From assembly GCA_947466425.1 (NCBI GenBank), contig CANIBZ010000005.1, positions 18,121 through 82,120 on the forward strand: a stretch of 64,000 nt of DNA. The letters are read 5' to 3'. Numbering within the stretch: position 1 is the first letter of the stretch; the number at the start of each line of letters is the position of its first letter. The DNA is from Flavobacteriales bacterium (GTDB taxonomy: Bacteria; Bacteroidota; Bacteroidia; Flavobacteriales_D; Sanyastnellaceae). Below, one piece after another: positions 17,173 to 25,317 of the stretch. Both the position numbers and the translations under genes were made by a program. Below the pieces are notes generated by a model. The model had not been told where the DNA came from and did not search any database. It saw nothing but the letters and a program-made list of their open reading frames with translations.

Positions 17173-18450
17173 CTATTTCTTTCTTCCCAACTTTTGGTGC
17201 GCACTTGTAAAATGTCCCACAGACAATGCTGCAGCAATACTTAACTCCCCTGATAAAACTACCGCTGCACAAATCTCAGCAAACTTCCTTGCCTTGTCCG
17301 CGCCATAGCAATCCATCATTTCTAAACATTCTCTTTGAGTTGGTAATCCTGTTCCACCGCCCACAGTTCCAACAATTAGATTGGGTAAGGTAACAGCTGC
17401 GTATAATCCACCATCTTCTGTTACTTCCATGCGCGTAATTCCAACAGAAGCTTCGCTCACACATGCGGCATCTTGACCCGTTGCGATAAACAAAGCCGCT
17501 AATCCATTCGCGTAATGTCCTTGCGCACCAATGCTTCCCGTCTGAATGGCCCCAACCGTTGAGGCCTGCCAATATTCGGCCATCTTCGCTGGAGTTGTTT
17601 TCAATACTTGATTCACAATATCATAACTCATCTCAATTTCAGCGCTCACCTTCTTTCCGCGAACGTGAATGAAAGAAATGGCGGTTGCTTTTTTATCTCC
17701 TGAAAAATTTCCTTCGATATACCAAGTCTTCGGTTGAATTGGTGCGTTTTCAATTAGCCATTTACAAATCGCATCCGTACAAATGGTAACCATATTTTGT
17801 CCGCTTGCATCACCGGTAAAGTAACCGAACGTAATAATTAATTGATTTCCTTCTATGTTAGAAGAGATATCTTCGAGCTTCGCAAATCTGCTTGTGGCAG
17901 CGACAATCTCATGCATCTTTTCCTCTTGTCCTAAAGCCCAAACCACAAAGGTTCCCAAATCGGCAATATCATTAAAGCGAAACAGTGGAGCCCTGGAAAC
18001 GTTTTCAGTTAAGCACACCGAGCGAATTCCTCCGGCCAAAAAAGTCGCTTTTGCCCCACGCTGATAACTAGCAATAAGAGCTCCTTCACTGGTAGCCAGA
18101 GGCACAAAGAAATCACCGTGCGCAGAGGTTCCAACAACACGAACGGGGCCTATTACTCCGGTAGGCACTTGACTCATACCAATGTAATTTTCAATATTGC
18201 CTTCCAACGTTGATAGATTTTCAAACTTAGATTTCCCGCTTAATGTAGCTAACTCAGCACCTGTTATTCGCTTTAAAAAGTCCAATCGATCTTGCTGAAA
18301 TTCCGCGCTGAACATTTCACGTGTTGGCATTTGCTTTTGTTCTTTGCTTTCGAACGGACGTTCTTTCAGCTTTTTCAAAAGCGAATTAATTTCTTGAATT
18401 GAATTAATTCTCCAAAGTGCTTTCAAAGATTTTTCGTAAGGATAGGACAT
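17173..18450 (-). CDS. Hydroxymethylglutaryl-CoA reductase, class I-like
   Basis: Reduces HMG-CoA to mevalonate with two NAD(P)H, the committing step of the mevalonate isoprenoid pathway. From ATG 18450 the product is 425 residues, soluble, with no membrane domain. Catalytic residues can be placed by motif: Glu122 (LATSEGALIAS), Lys253 (GDKKATA), Asp327 (ATGQDAA) and His418 (TSAHQKLGR). ENYIGMSQVPTG and VGGGTGLPTQRECLEM are typical class I segments. Two deviations are visible: the cofactor loop is GDASGQNM rather than GDAMGMNM, and the usual Asn after DKKxxAI is Ser. Starts at 18492 would overlap the desaturase gene. Neighbours are 1 bp away on both sides, so it is surely operonic. Confidence 0.93.
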   Translation of the reverse strand: MSYPYEKSLKALWRINSIQEINSLLKKLKERPFESKEQKQMPTREMFSAEFQQDRLDFLKRITGAELATLSGKSKFENLSTLEGNIENYIGMSQVPTGVIGPVRVVGTSAHGDFFVPLATSEGALIASYQRGAKATFLAGGIRSVCLTENVSRAPLFRFNDIADLGTFVVWALGQEEKMHEIVAATSRFAKLEDISSNIEGNQLIITFGYFTGDASGQNMVTICTDAICKWLIENAPIQPKTWYIEGNFSGDKKATAISFIHVRGKKVSAEIEMSYDIVNQVLKTTPAKMAEYWQASTVGAIQTGSIGAQGHYANGLAALFIATGQDAACVSEASVGITRMEVTEDGGLYAAVTLPNLIVGTVGGGTGLPTQRECLEMMDCYGADKARKFAEICAAVVLSGELSIAAALSVGHFTSAHQKLGRKK

Positions 18451-18451
18451 A

Positions 18452-19378
18452 TTAAAATTTCTTGTTGGTGTGTTTAGCTGTTCTGAAAACAAAATCGACT
18501 CCGCTCATTGCTTTTGCCTGATTGAACCATTCGCTATAACTAGGTTCCTTCGGCACATTCAAATCTATTTGGTCGAGCCAATAGGCAGGCATTCCCGGAT
18601 AGACATGATGAGCTTCGTGTAAATTGAAATTGAAAAGAAAATATTTCGAGAGGAAAGGCCACGTGTAAAAACTACGCGTGTACTGAATTTGATCTTTGTA
18701 TGAAATGGGCTTAACCTCTTCCCCATTCGAAATTGGAATTTCAATGTGGGTGTGTTGCGTGAGAATGATTAATTCCTTCCAAACTAAACTCAATAAAAAA
18801 GCAGGTAAGAAAAAATGCTTCACTTCCCTCCAGAAAAAATAAAATACCACACCGTAAAAAACTGCGTAAACTACCACTGAAAGAACAGCCAAGCGATACT
18901 GATAATCATTCAAGAAGCGACGCATCTTTCCCAAGTTCCAATAGTTGCTGAACATGTAGAACAAATAGAAAATCGGGATGAATAAAAACCAACTCACATT
19001 TGCGACAATGCGCATAACGGGGTTCTTACTTGGCTCAACAGTTTTCTCGGTGGTTGGATCCTTATCGCGCCATCCCGTCCACCGATGATGCAAATTGTGC
19101 ATGTGTTTCCATGAATGAAAAGGAATGAAAGAAAACAATCCGAAAACATTTCCAAACAACGAATTCAATCGATCATTCGCGAAAAAATTCTGATGTCCGC
19201 ATTCATGCAAAAGCACAAATGTTTGTGTAAGAAAAAAAGACAAAACTAAAATCCCCAAACCGTAAATCAATCCTGAAAAAGAAAAGCATAACCACACACC
19301 AATTCCTGAAAGTAGAGCTGGAGAAATAAAGAACACCAATGCCCTTAAGTTGTTTGCTTTGTAATCAGAGATTTTCAT
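18452..19378 (-). CDS. Membrane fatty acid desaturase (operon copy)
   Basis: A 308-residue di-iron membrane desaturase/hydroxylase. The three histidine boxes are intact: HECGH (His58-His62), HMHNLHH (His92-His98) and HEAHH (His254-His258). Hydrophobic pairs lie before box 1 and between boxes 2 and 3. The family inserts double bonds or hydroxyls into acyl chains or carotenoid-like lipids at the inner membrane; the substrate cannot be read from sequence. I prefer the ATG at 19378, 11 bp after the methyltransferase stop; an alternative at 19408 overlaps that gene by 19 bp and adds ten polar residues. Another desaturase is encoded divergently at 23602-24534. Confidence 0.88.
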   Translation of the reverse strand: MKISDYKANNLRALVFFISPALLSGIGVWLCFSFSGLIYGLGILVLSFFLTQTFVLLHECGHQNFFANDRLNSLFGNVFGLFSFIPFHSWKHMHNLHHRWTGWRDKDPTTEKTVEPSKNPVMRIVANVSWFLFIPIFYLFYMFSNYWNLGKMRRFLNDYQYRLAVLSVVVYAVFYGVVFYFFWREVKHFFLPAFLLSLVWKELIILTQHTHIEIPISNGEEVKPISYKDQIQYTRSFYTWPFLSKYFLFNFNLHEAHHVYPGMPAYWLDQIDLNVPKEPSYSEWFNQAKAMSGVDFVFRTAKHTNKKF

Positions 19379-19389
19379 TTCAATCTGAA

Positions 19390-20367
19390 TTAATTCTTCT
19401 TTGTGCAAACAACTGTTTGCATGGAAAGGTTAAGGACTCTGCTGAACAGTAAAACCGGAGTAAGTAAAAGCTGGCCAAGAAAGTAGGGAAAAATAATTTT
19501 ATCGAGATTCAATCCTTTCCCTAACAACTTGAAATACGCTCCTGTGAAAATATAGAAATAAGCAGGAAATGCGCCGTAAGGCATATACTTCTCTACCACA
19601 AATCCATTTGCTTCAAGCAATTCAATAAACTTCTTCTTTGAAAACAATATAGTGTGCTGTGGCGCTTGAACTCCTGGCCATTTCTTGCCATATAATTTGA
19701 AAGTGAGCGAATCCAATCGAGGCACTTCAATGATTAGCTTACCATCCTCCTTCAAAACCTTTTTCGCCATTTCCAACGAACGAATGGGATCATAATCGTG
19801 CTCGAAGAAATGCCACATGGTTACAATGTCCTTTGAATTCTCTTGAATAGGCTGCTCGTAAAACAAACCCTCGTAAAAATTAATTTTTTCGAAACCCGGA
19901 TAGTTTAATCCATCTTTAAAATCGACTCCATGAATACTACAGCCGTGCTTTTTATTCATGTGAAGCAGGAACGTCCCAACAGCACAACCAACATCAAGCA
20001 ATTCAGTCCCCTCATTTACCCGCGCATATTTGCTCACGAGTTTATCTTTTTCTCGATCGTGCTTATTCATGGTCCATTCAAAAAGCGGAGTTAAAATGCC
20101 CCAATTCTTTTTCTTTCTGTGAGCAATGTATTCAGAATCGTAAAACTCTTTTATTCCTTCAATATTCAATCTTGGGTTCTGGTAAACCAAATCACAAGCG
20201 GTGCATTTCACATATAAGAACAGTCCTTCCTTTCCGGTTAGGTCATCTTCACCAATGAGAAATTCGCTGCAATCTTCAGAACCGCATGAATAACACTTCA
20301 CACGTTCGAATTGAAAACGACCAGGATTCTTCAACTCCTGCATTCGTTGAATCGGATCAAATGACAT
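19390..20367 (-). CDS. Class I SAM-dependent methyltransferase with N-terminal zinc ribbon
   Basis: A 325-residue protein. The N-terminus has a probable zinc ribbon, CYSC (Cys25, Cys28) plus CTAC (Cys55, Cys58), followed by YQNPR, as in many Bacteroidota methyltransferases. The SAM-binding Rossmann fold starts with LLDVGCAVGTFL (about residues 123-134), then MWHFFEHDYDP and the motif III-like GKLIIEVPRLDS. A hydrophobic C-terminal region (AYFYIFTGAYFKLLG.., YFLGQLLLTPVLLF) suggests membrane association and a lipid substrate (inference). It overlaps the UbiA-like gene by 11 bp at its start. It could methylate an acyl chain, a quinone-like ring or a head group. Confidence 0.82.
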   Translation of the reverse strand: MSFDPIQRMQELKNPGRFQFERVKCYSCGSEDCSEFLIGEDDLTGKEGLFLYVKCTACDLVYQNPRLNIEGIKEFYDSEYIAHRKKKNWGILTPLFEWTMNKHDREKDKLVSKYARVNEGTELLDVGCAVGTFLLHMNKKHGCSIHGVDFKDGLNYPGFEKINFYEGLFYEQPIQENSKDIVTMWHFFEHDYDPIRSLEMAKKVLKEDGKLIIEVPRLDSLTFKLYGKKWPGVQAPQHTILFSKKKFIELLEANGFVVEKYMPYGAFPAYFYIFTGAYFKLLGKGLNLDKIIFPYFLGQLLLTPVLLFSRVLNLSMQTVVCTKKN

Positions 20368-21112
20368 AATTGTTCAAGATTAGTTTGAATATTAAAATTA
20401 AGAATAACCAAACGATTGGGACTATTTCTTTTTTCGAGTGAACAACAATAAATGCAGCCGCAAGTATCGCCAATCCCGATATTAATGAAACAAGGTTCAC
20501 ACTCGCAAGAAATAGCAAAGCAAGGCAAAAGACAATAATAAAATACAGCACAACCGGAGGTTTGTCTGTTGATTGATTGTCTAGCAAATCATAGACAACA
20601 AAAGATAAAAACAAAGCCGTTGCACTGGTAATTTCGACATATGTTATTTCTTGATTGAAACCGAAACTGAACGACATATAAAAAAACAGAAAAGGGTACT
20701 TAATCAGCGGAAGAACAAATGCCCAGAAGCTCCTGTGCACAAGAGCCTTATACAATACGTGATTCACAATTATAAAATACAACCACAAGGCTGCAATAGA
20801 AAAATCTGGACTATCATTCAAACAGAAGCCAACGCTCAAAGCCATGCTTAAAACGAGTGGAAGAATGAGTTTCGAGCGAGATTCAGATTGCGTATAAATT
20901 CGTTCGACATGTTCAACATCGTTTTCCCATTGCATGACATCGTCATACAAACGCATGACCCACAGCATGAAAAACACTTTAACTATATCAATCAATGAAA
21001 GGGGATTGAATGCATGCAACGGAACTGAAAACAGAAATAGGAAAATAGCCAGACTAAAAAACATCAACGTGGAAAATCGTTGTGCTATATATATGCGAAG
21101 CGTTTCAATCAT
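20357..21112 (-). CDS. UbiA-like polyprenyltransferase family membrane protein
   Basis: From the ATG at 21112 (ATGATTGA overlap with the upstream stop, 8 bp) the product has 251 residues and about eight membrane helices. The Asp-rich segment RLYDDVMQWENDVEH (Asp57, Asp58, Glu63, Asp65) resembles the first metal-binding motif of UbiA enzymes that read DExKDxExD, and VYDLLDNQSTDKP near residue 175 could be the second. UbiA proteins transfer a prenyl chain from its diphosphate to an aromatic or other acceptor. The match is based on a few residues and topology, so a different membrane enzyme remains possible. The operon context, next to HMG-CoA reductase, favours a prenyl-transfer role. Confidence 0.6.
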   Translation of the reverse strand: MIETLRIYIAQRFSTLMFFSLAIFLFLFSVPLHAFNPLSLIDIVKVFFMLWVMRLYDDVMQWENDVEHVERIYTQSESRSKLILPLVLSMALSVGFCLNDSPDFSIAALWLYFIIVNHVLYKALVHRSFWAFVLPLIKYPFLFFYMSFSFGFNQEITYVEITSATALFLSFVVYDLLDNQSTDKPPVVLYFIIVFCLALLFLASVNLVSLISGLAILAAAFIVVHSKKEIVPIVWLFLILIFKLILNNYVI

Positions 21113-23549
21113 GAATGACAATGGTGCCTTTGTCGGCGTTCAGTGTTATTAAATCTCCGTCTTTCAATTTTTGAGTTGCGAGCTCCACTCCTACTATGGC
21201 CGGGATTCCAAATTCACGTGAGACAATGGCTCCGTGAGAAAGCATTCCTCCACGCTCTACAATAAGTCCGCTAATTAATGGAAAAACCGAAACCCATCCT
21301 GGATCTGTTTGTCTTGTAACTAAGATATCTCCCATCTCCAATTTATCAGCTTCCATTATTGTTTCTAACACTTTCACTCTTCCCGTTAATACTCCACCAC
21401 AAGCACACAATCCTTTCAAATCACTCGTCGAATCAGTACTTACATCCTTTCGTGTGACTTGATCGGGAGAAGTGTACTTTCCAAATGTCGTATAAAAATC
21501 ATCTGGATAAATCAATTTCGATTCAACTTCGAAAGCACTCTTCCGCGATTCCAATATTTCACAATTCGAAGCCGAAGCCATTTGCGAAGCATCGAGGTGC
21601 TCGACAATTTCAGCATAATTCAAAAAGAAAACTTCTCCTTCCACTTTCAAAATGTTTCGTTGAAGAAACGATTGCTCCACCTTTTTCAACGCCAACTTAA
21701 ATCCGAAATACAGCTGTGCTTGTTTTAAGCGAACGCGCTCACGCGAGGAGATTCCTCTGCATGCATTCTTCACCAAAAAATTCAATTGCCAAACATGAAG
21801 AATTGATTTTAACAGATTCAATTTATTCTTCTTGAAAATATCCTTTTTAAAATCTCGCTTAGCCTGCACAGCTTCAAGGTACTTCGTGTGCATGATATCT
21901 TCCGGATTCTGATCGGGAAGTTTTTCGTATTGCATTAACAACGCAATGAAGCGTTCGGGTTCTTCTATGTAATTCTTAAACGTAAGCATGAGCTCGCCTG
22001 AACAGCGGAACCCCCATTTGTTCAGGTATTCATGAATTCCTTTGCAGACAAGACTATCAGCACATTCATCATTCAACCAAAACCAAAAATCTAGTGCGTT
22101 ACCTTTTTGAAATTTCGTGTAAACACTTTCATTTTTCCGAATGGAGACAACAAGTTCGTACATGTCAATAACCGGACGACTGCTTATTAAATTCGGAATG
22201 GCCTGAATGAGTTTATTTTGAATCCCTACTCCACCTTCACCGTAATACTTCACACACAACTTCCCTAACAAACCGTGAAAGGCCATTGCGAAGAAATCGG
22301 CCAACGACGCCCGATACCAGCTGTGCATGCGAATTTCAATAAATCCATGAAATAACTTCCGAATATCGGAATGCGTTATAGCTCCTTGAACATCGGTCAT
22401 GTAGTCCGAAACTATTCTTTCAAACTGAGCTACATTCTTTGGAAGCGCCTTGTTTTGCTTCAGCACATTTCGAATAAAAAGTAATTTCTCTTTTTTGGTT
22501 GAAGGAATTTTAGCAACCTTCGCGCCTTCTGCATATCCAACAAAATTATCGAACGACTGAATGAGCGCTTCAGAAAAAGGCGATGCCGAAAGAATCGCAT
22601 GAATGCTACTCATGTTGTAATACATATTCCCTCCGAATACACCAATAACATTCGTGAAGGATCCTTCCAGCGAGCGAATTGATTCTTCCGAAACTTGAAA
22701 AAGTCTTGAAAGATTTTTGAAATAATGATAATACGATTGTCGCGCTATGGAATATAACAACGGCGAAATGGCTTCCGGATAATTCTCATTCACATTGGTA
22801 TTCGACCAATACACTTCGGGCTCTTTCCAAGGCGTAGTAATCTTCCGCGCTTGAACAACATAAAACTTCTCATCTTTCAACGCCCATTCAATGTCCATGG
22901 GCATGCCGTAATGCGCTTCAATCTTCTTTGCTACATGCATACCTTCTTCCAACGCCGGAAGAAATTCTGCATCTGCACTTCCTTCACCATATCTGTAATG
23001 AAAACGCATGGGAGTGACTTCTCCTGAAACCAATTTCTCTCCGTGTCCTTGAACGTATTCCACCAACACTGCGTTGGCTTCCAAATACGAACGAGTAAAA
23101 ATAACGCCTGCATAATCGGGATCTATCAATGCTTGCACCACAACGCCCATGCCTTCGAGCCGCTTGTTCGAAATGGCCTCGTAGGTTTTTACATTCTCCT
23201 TCTCATAAGACTTCCAACATTTTTTTATATGTTGAAGAATCTCGTCAATATCGTTTTCACATAAAAAAGAATCGAGTTGTCCCGCGAACGAATTCTCATC
23301 GGAATCCTCGCCAATGGCGGAACTACGGACCATGTAATGCGAAGCGCCGATTCGATTCAATTCAAACTGAACTTCAATCCTTATCTCTTCTATAGAAAAA
23401 TTTTCCTTCCCGAAACGCTCAAAAGCTCTAGTTGAAATAACAAAACCATCGGGAATAGGAAATCCCGCTCGCATCATGCGTGAAAGCTGCGCGCCCTTCC
23501 CTCCAAACTCCTCAACTGCAATATTTTTATTTAGCGACAGCAAGTACAT
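21105..23549 (-). CDS. PEP synthase/rifampin-phosphotransferase-like dikinase lacking the PEP-binding domain
   Basis: An 814-residue protein. Residues 1-260 are a PPDK/PEP-synthase-type ATP-grasp domain (FGGKGAQLSRMMRAGFPIPD, MVRSSAIGEDS, SFAGQLDS, PMDIEWAL, YVVQARKI). Residues about 270-700 are a helical region with little family signal. The C-terminus is the swivelling phosphohistidine domain (ILVTRQTDPGWVSVFP, GGMLSHGAIVSREFGIPAIV) with the catalytic His at residue 772. The TIM-barrel PEP/pyruvate domain of true PEP synthase is absent. This is the layout of rifampin phosphotransferase, which uses ATP to phosphorylate a hydroxyl of a bound small molecule, releasing AMP and phosphate; the middle domain binds that molecule. 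It is first in the operon, so I infer a lipid-pathway substrate rather than an antibiotic. Confidence 0.85.
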   Translation of the reverse strand: MYLLSLNKNIAVEEFGGKGAQLSRMMRAGFPIPDGFVISTRAFERFGKENFSIEEIRIEVQFELNRIGASHYMVRSSAIGEDSDENSFAGQLDSFLCENDIDEILQHIKKCWKSYEKENVKTYEAISNKRLEGMGVVVQALIDPDYAGVIFTRSYLEANAVLVEYVQGHGEKLVSGEVTPMRFHYRYGEGSADAEFLPALEEGMHVAKKIEAHYGMPMDIEWALKDEKFYVVQARKITTPWKEPEVYWSNTNVNENYPEAISPLLYSIARQSYYHYFKNLSRLFQVSEESIRSLEGSFTNVIGVFGGNMYYNMSSIHAILSASPFSEALIQSFDNFVGYAEGAKVAKIPSTKKEKLLFIRNVLKQNKALPKNVAQFERIVSDYMTDVQGAITHSDIRKLFHGFIEIRMHSWYRASLADFFAMAFHGLLGKLCVKYYGEGGVGIQNKLIQAIPNLISSRPVIDMYELVVSIRKNESVYTKFQKGNALDFWFWLNDECADSLVCKGIHEYLNKWGFRCSGELMLTFKNYIEEPERFIALLMQYEKLPDQNPEDIMHTKYLEAVQAKRDFKKDIFKKNKLNLLKSILHVWQLNFLVKNACRGISSRERVRLKQAQLYFGFKLALKKVEQSFLQRNILKVEGEVFFLNYAEIVEHLDASQMASASNCEILESRKSAFEVESKLIYPDDFYTTFGKYTSPDQVTRKDVSTDSTSDLKGLCACGGVLTGRVKVLETIMEADKLEMGDILVTRQTDPGWVSVFPLISGLIVERGGMLSHGAIVSREFGIPAIVGVELATQKLKDGDLITLNADKGTIVIHD

Positions 23550-23601
23550 AGGTTATTGCTATTTTTGATTCATCTAAAATAGACAAAATACAAAGCGGAA
23601 A

Positions 23602-24534
23602 ATGATACACACCTTAAAAAGGCCAAACGAAATTCGCGTATTGCTTCCCAAAGACAAATTAAAGTCTTGGCATAATGTAAGCACCTTGCGAGGCATTTTA
23701 TCTATTGTTGTTGAATGGGCGGCTATTGTGGGGTCAGCAATCTTGTGTGAAAACTTTTTCTCTTGGCCGTTGTACATTGTTTTAGTCTTCTTCCTTGGGG
23801 CTCGATACTTGGCATTGGGACTTATCATGCACGAATCGGTTCACAATCTAATTTCGCGAAACACGAAGTTGAACGATTTCCTTGCTGAAGTTTTTTGTGC
23901 TTGGCCACTGTTCATTTCTATGCGCTCTTATCGCATTAAACACTTGGCACATCACCGTCATTTGAACACCGACGAAGATCCGGATTTCGTTGCGAAAGAA
24001 GACGATAACTGGAAGTTCCCCATGTCCGCAAAAAAATTCTTCAAAATTATTTTCATTCAGTTTACCGGCATTGGAGTTTTCGAAACACTGAAGGTGATGT
24101 CCGGTAAACAAGTGAAGCGAAAAAAAGAACCGACTCCAGTGAGCTATAACGTTGCGCGGATTTCGTTTTACTTAATTGTTTTTTCAATCTTCATTTATTT
24201 CAATCACGGCATGTGGTTGCTTCTGTATTGGATTATTCCATTTGCTACTTGGACACAAGTAGCAAATCGATTGCGACGTATAGCGGAGCATTCGAGCATT
24301 GAAGGGTACGACCATTCGATGCAAACCCGAACAACGACGCACAATTGGTTTGTTCGTCTATTCTTCTCCCCGAAGAACATCAATCTTCACAACGAGCATC
24401 ACCTCTACCCGGGTGTACCATGTTACAATTTACCTAAATTGCACAAGGAGCTCATGAATAACGAAGATATTCGCAACAGTTTGTACGTTGCCAAATCCTA
24501 CAAAGACGTTTACAACGACTGTATAAAGAATTAA
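23602..24534 (+). CDS. Membrane fatty acid desaturase (divergent copy)
   Basis: A 310-residue di-iron membrane desaturase transcribed away from the lipid operon, its ATG 52 bp from the dikinase start. Histidine boxes: HESVH (His77-His81), HLAHHRH (His114-His120) and HNEHH (His263-His267); a further AEHSS segment lies between boxes 2 and 3. The sequence differs clearly from the operon desaturase, so the two probably act on different substrates or positions. The shared, short upstream region suggests joint regulation with the operon (inference). The lipoprotein at 24538 begins 3 bp downstream and should be cotranscribed. Confidence 0.87.
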   Translation: MIHTLKRPNEIRVLLPKDKLKSWHNVSTLRGILSIVVEWAAIVGSAILCENFFSWPLYIVLVFFLGARYLALGLIMHESVHNLISRNTKLNDFLAEVFCAWPLFISMRSYRIKHLAHHRHLNTDEDPDFVAKEDDNWKFPMSAKKFFKIIFIQFTGIGVFETLKVMSGKQVKRKKEPTPVSYNVARISFYLIVFSIFIYFNHGMWLLLYWIIPFATWTQVANRLRRIAEHSSIEGYDHSMQTRTTTHNWFVRLFFSPKNINLHNEHHLYPGVPCYNLPKLHKELMNNEDIRNSLYVAKSYKDVYNDCIKN

Positions 24535-24537
24535 ACT

Positions 24538-25284
24538 ATGAAAAAATCACTCTTCGGAATAATCTCCTGTTTAACGCTTTCTGTCCTATTCAATTCATGT
24601 CAGATGGAAAAACGTCTGTACCAAGACGGTTATCATATATCCTGGAATCGTTCAATATTCTCGAAAAAAATCGCGGATGTACAAAAAACAAATCAGACTA
24701 AAATTGTTGAAGCTGAAATCGAAGCAACTCAAAATCCTGTTCCTTCATTAGCCGAACCGAACGATCATTCGGTTGAAACGCTTTCTTCAAGTTCTATTGA
24801 AAACAATCAATTGATCATTACTCCTAAACAATCTCATTTGATTAAATCAATCAGTGACACCATTATCCCTGACCAATCGAAGCAGCAAGAGGAATACTTC
24901 AGCAACAATTACACGAACCCTCTTCCAACAAATGAGTTGCAAGACAAAAAACTAGCCAACTGGGCATTGGGCCTGGGAATTGGAGCCGTATCATCACCTC
25001 TTTGGGTAACGCTTCTCTTTTTGCTACTGTTCGCTCTAGTGGGTGCTACTTGGTCTGGCGTTAGTGCATGGACAGCTTTGGGGCTTGCAATTATTGTAGG
25101 CGGAGGAATATTCATTACACTTGAAATATTAGCCATCACCTTTGCCATTCGCTTTCTGCGTATGCACGGGAAAGATCCGAACTACCGCAAATACCGCAGT
25201 CGCGCTATCACGGGGCTTATACTCGCAGGTATTTATCCAGCAATAATGCTTCTCAATATTATTATTGGATTGGCGATGATTTGA
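24538..25284 (+). CDS. Lipoprotein with MEKRLY motif and C-terminal membrane segments
   Basis: A 248-residue protein. It starts with a lipoprotein signal (ISCLTLSVLFNSC) directly followed by QMEKRLYQDGYHISWN, a motif (M-E-K-R-x-Y-x-x-G-Y/F) recurrent after the lipobox in Bacteroidota proteins. Residues 40-135 are polar and probably disordered. The C-terminal half has three to four membrane segments (about 150-215 and 225-247) with LGLGIGAVSSPLW. A lipobox plus several transmembrane helices is unusual and points to an inner-membrane lipoprotein. It follows the desaturase by 3 bp and converges with the DUF2779 gene. Function unknown. Confidence 0.78.
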   Translation: MKKSLFGIISCLTLSVLFNSCQMEKRLYQDGYHISWNRSIFSKKIADVQKTNQTKIVEAEIEATQNPVPSLAEPNDHSVETLSSSSIENNQLIITPKQSHLIKSISDTIIPDQSKQQEEYFSNNYTNPLPTNELQDKKLANWALGLGIGAVSSPLWVTLLFLLLFALVGATWSGVSAWTALGLAIIVGGGIFITLEILAITFAIRFLRMHGKDPNYRKYRSRAITGLILAGIYPAIMLLNIIIGLAMI

Positions 25285-25317
25285 TGTTTCAAATGTCAAT
25301 AAATAAGTTAGCATTCG

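Noticed and set aside
17276..17572. Alternative-frame ORF inside HMG-CoA reductase
   Set aside because: No start context or domain, and the reductase frame is intact across it.
23665..23695. Apparent match to the 12-bp repeat (AAGCACCTTGCG) in the desaturase gene
   Set aside because: A single short match within normal coding sequence, without the 12-bp period.
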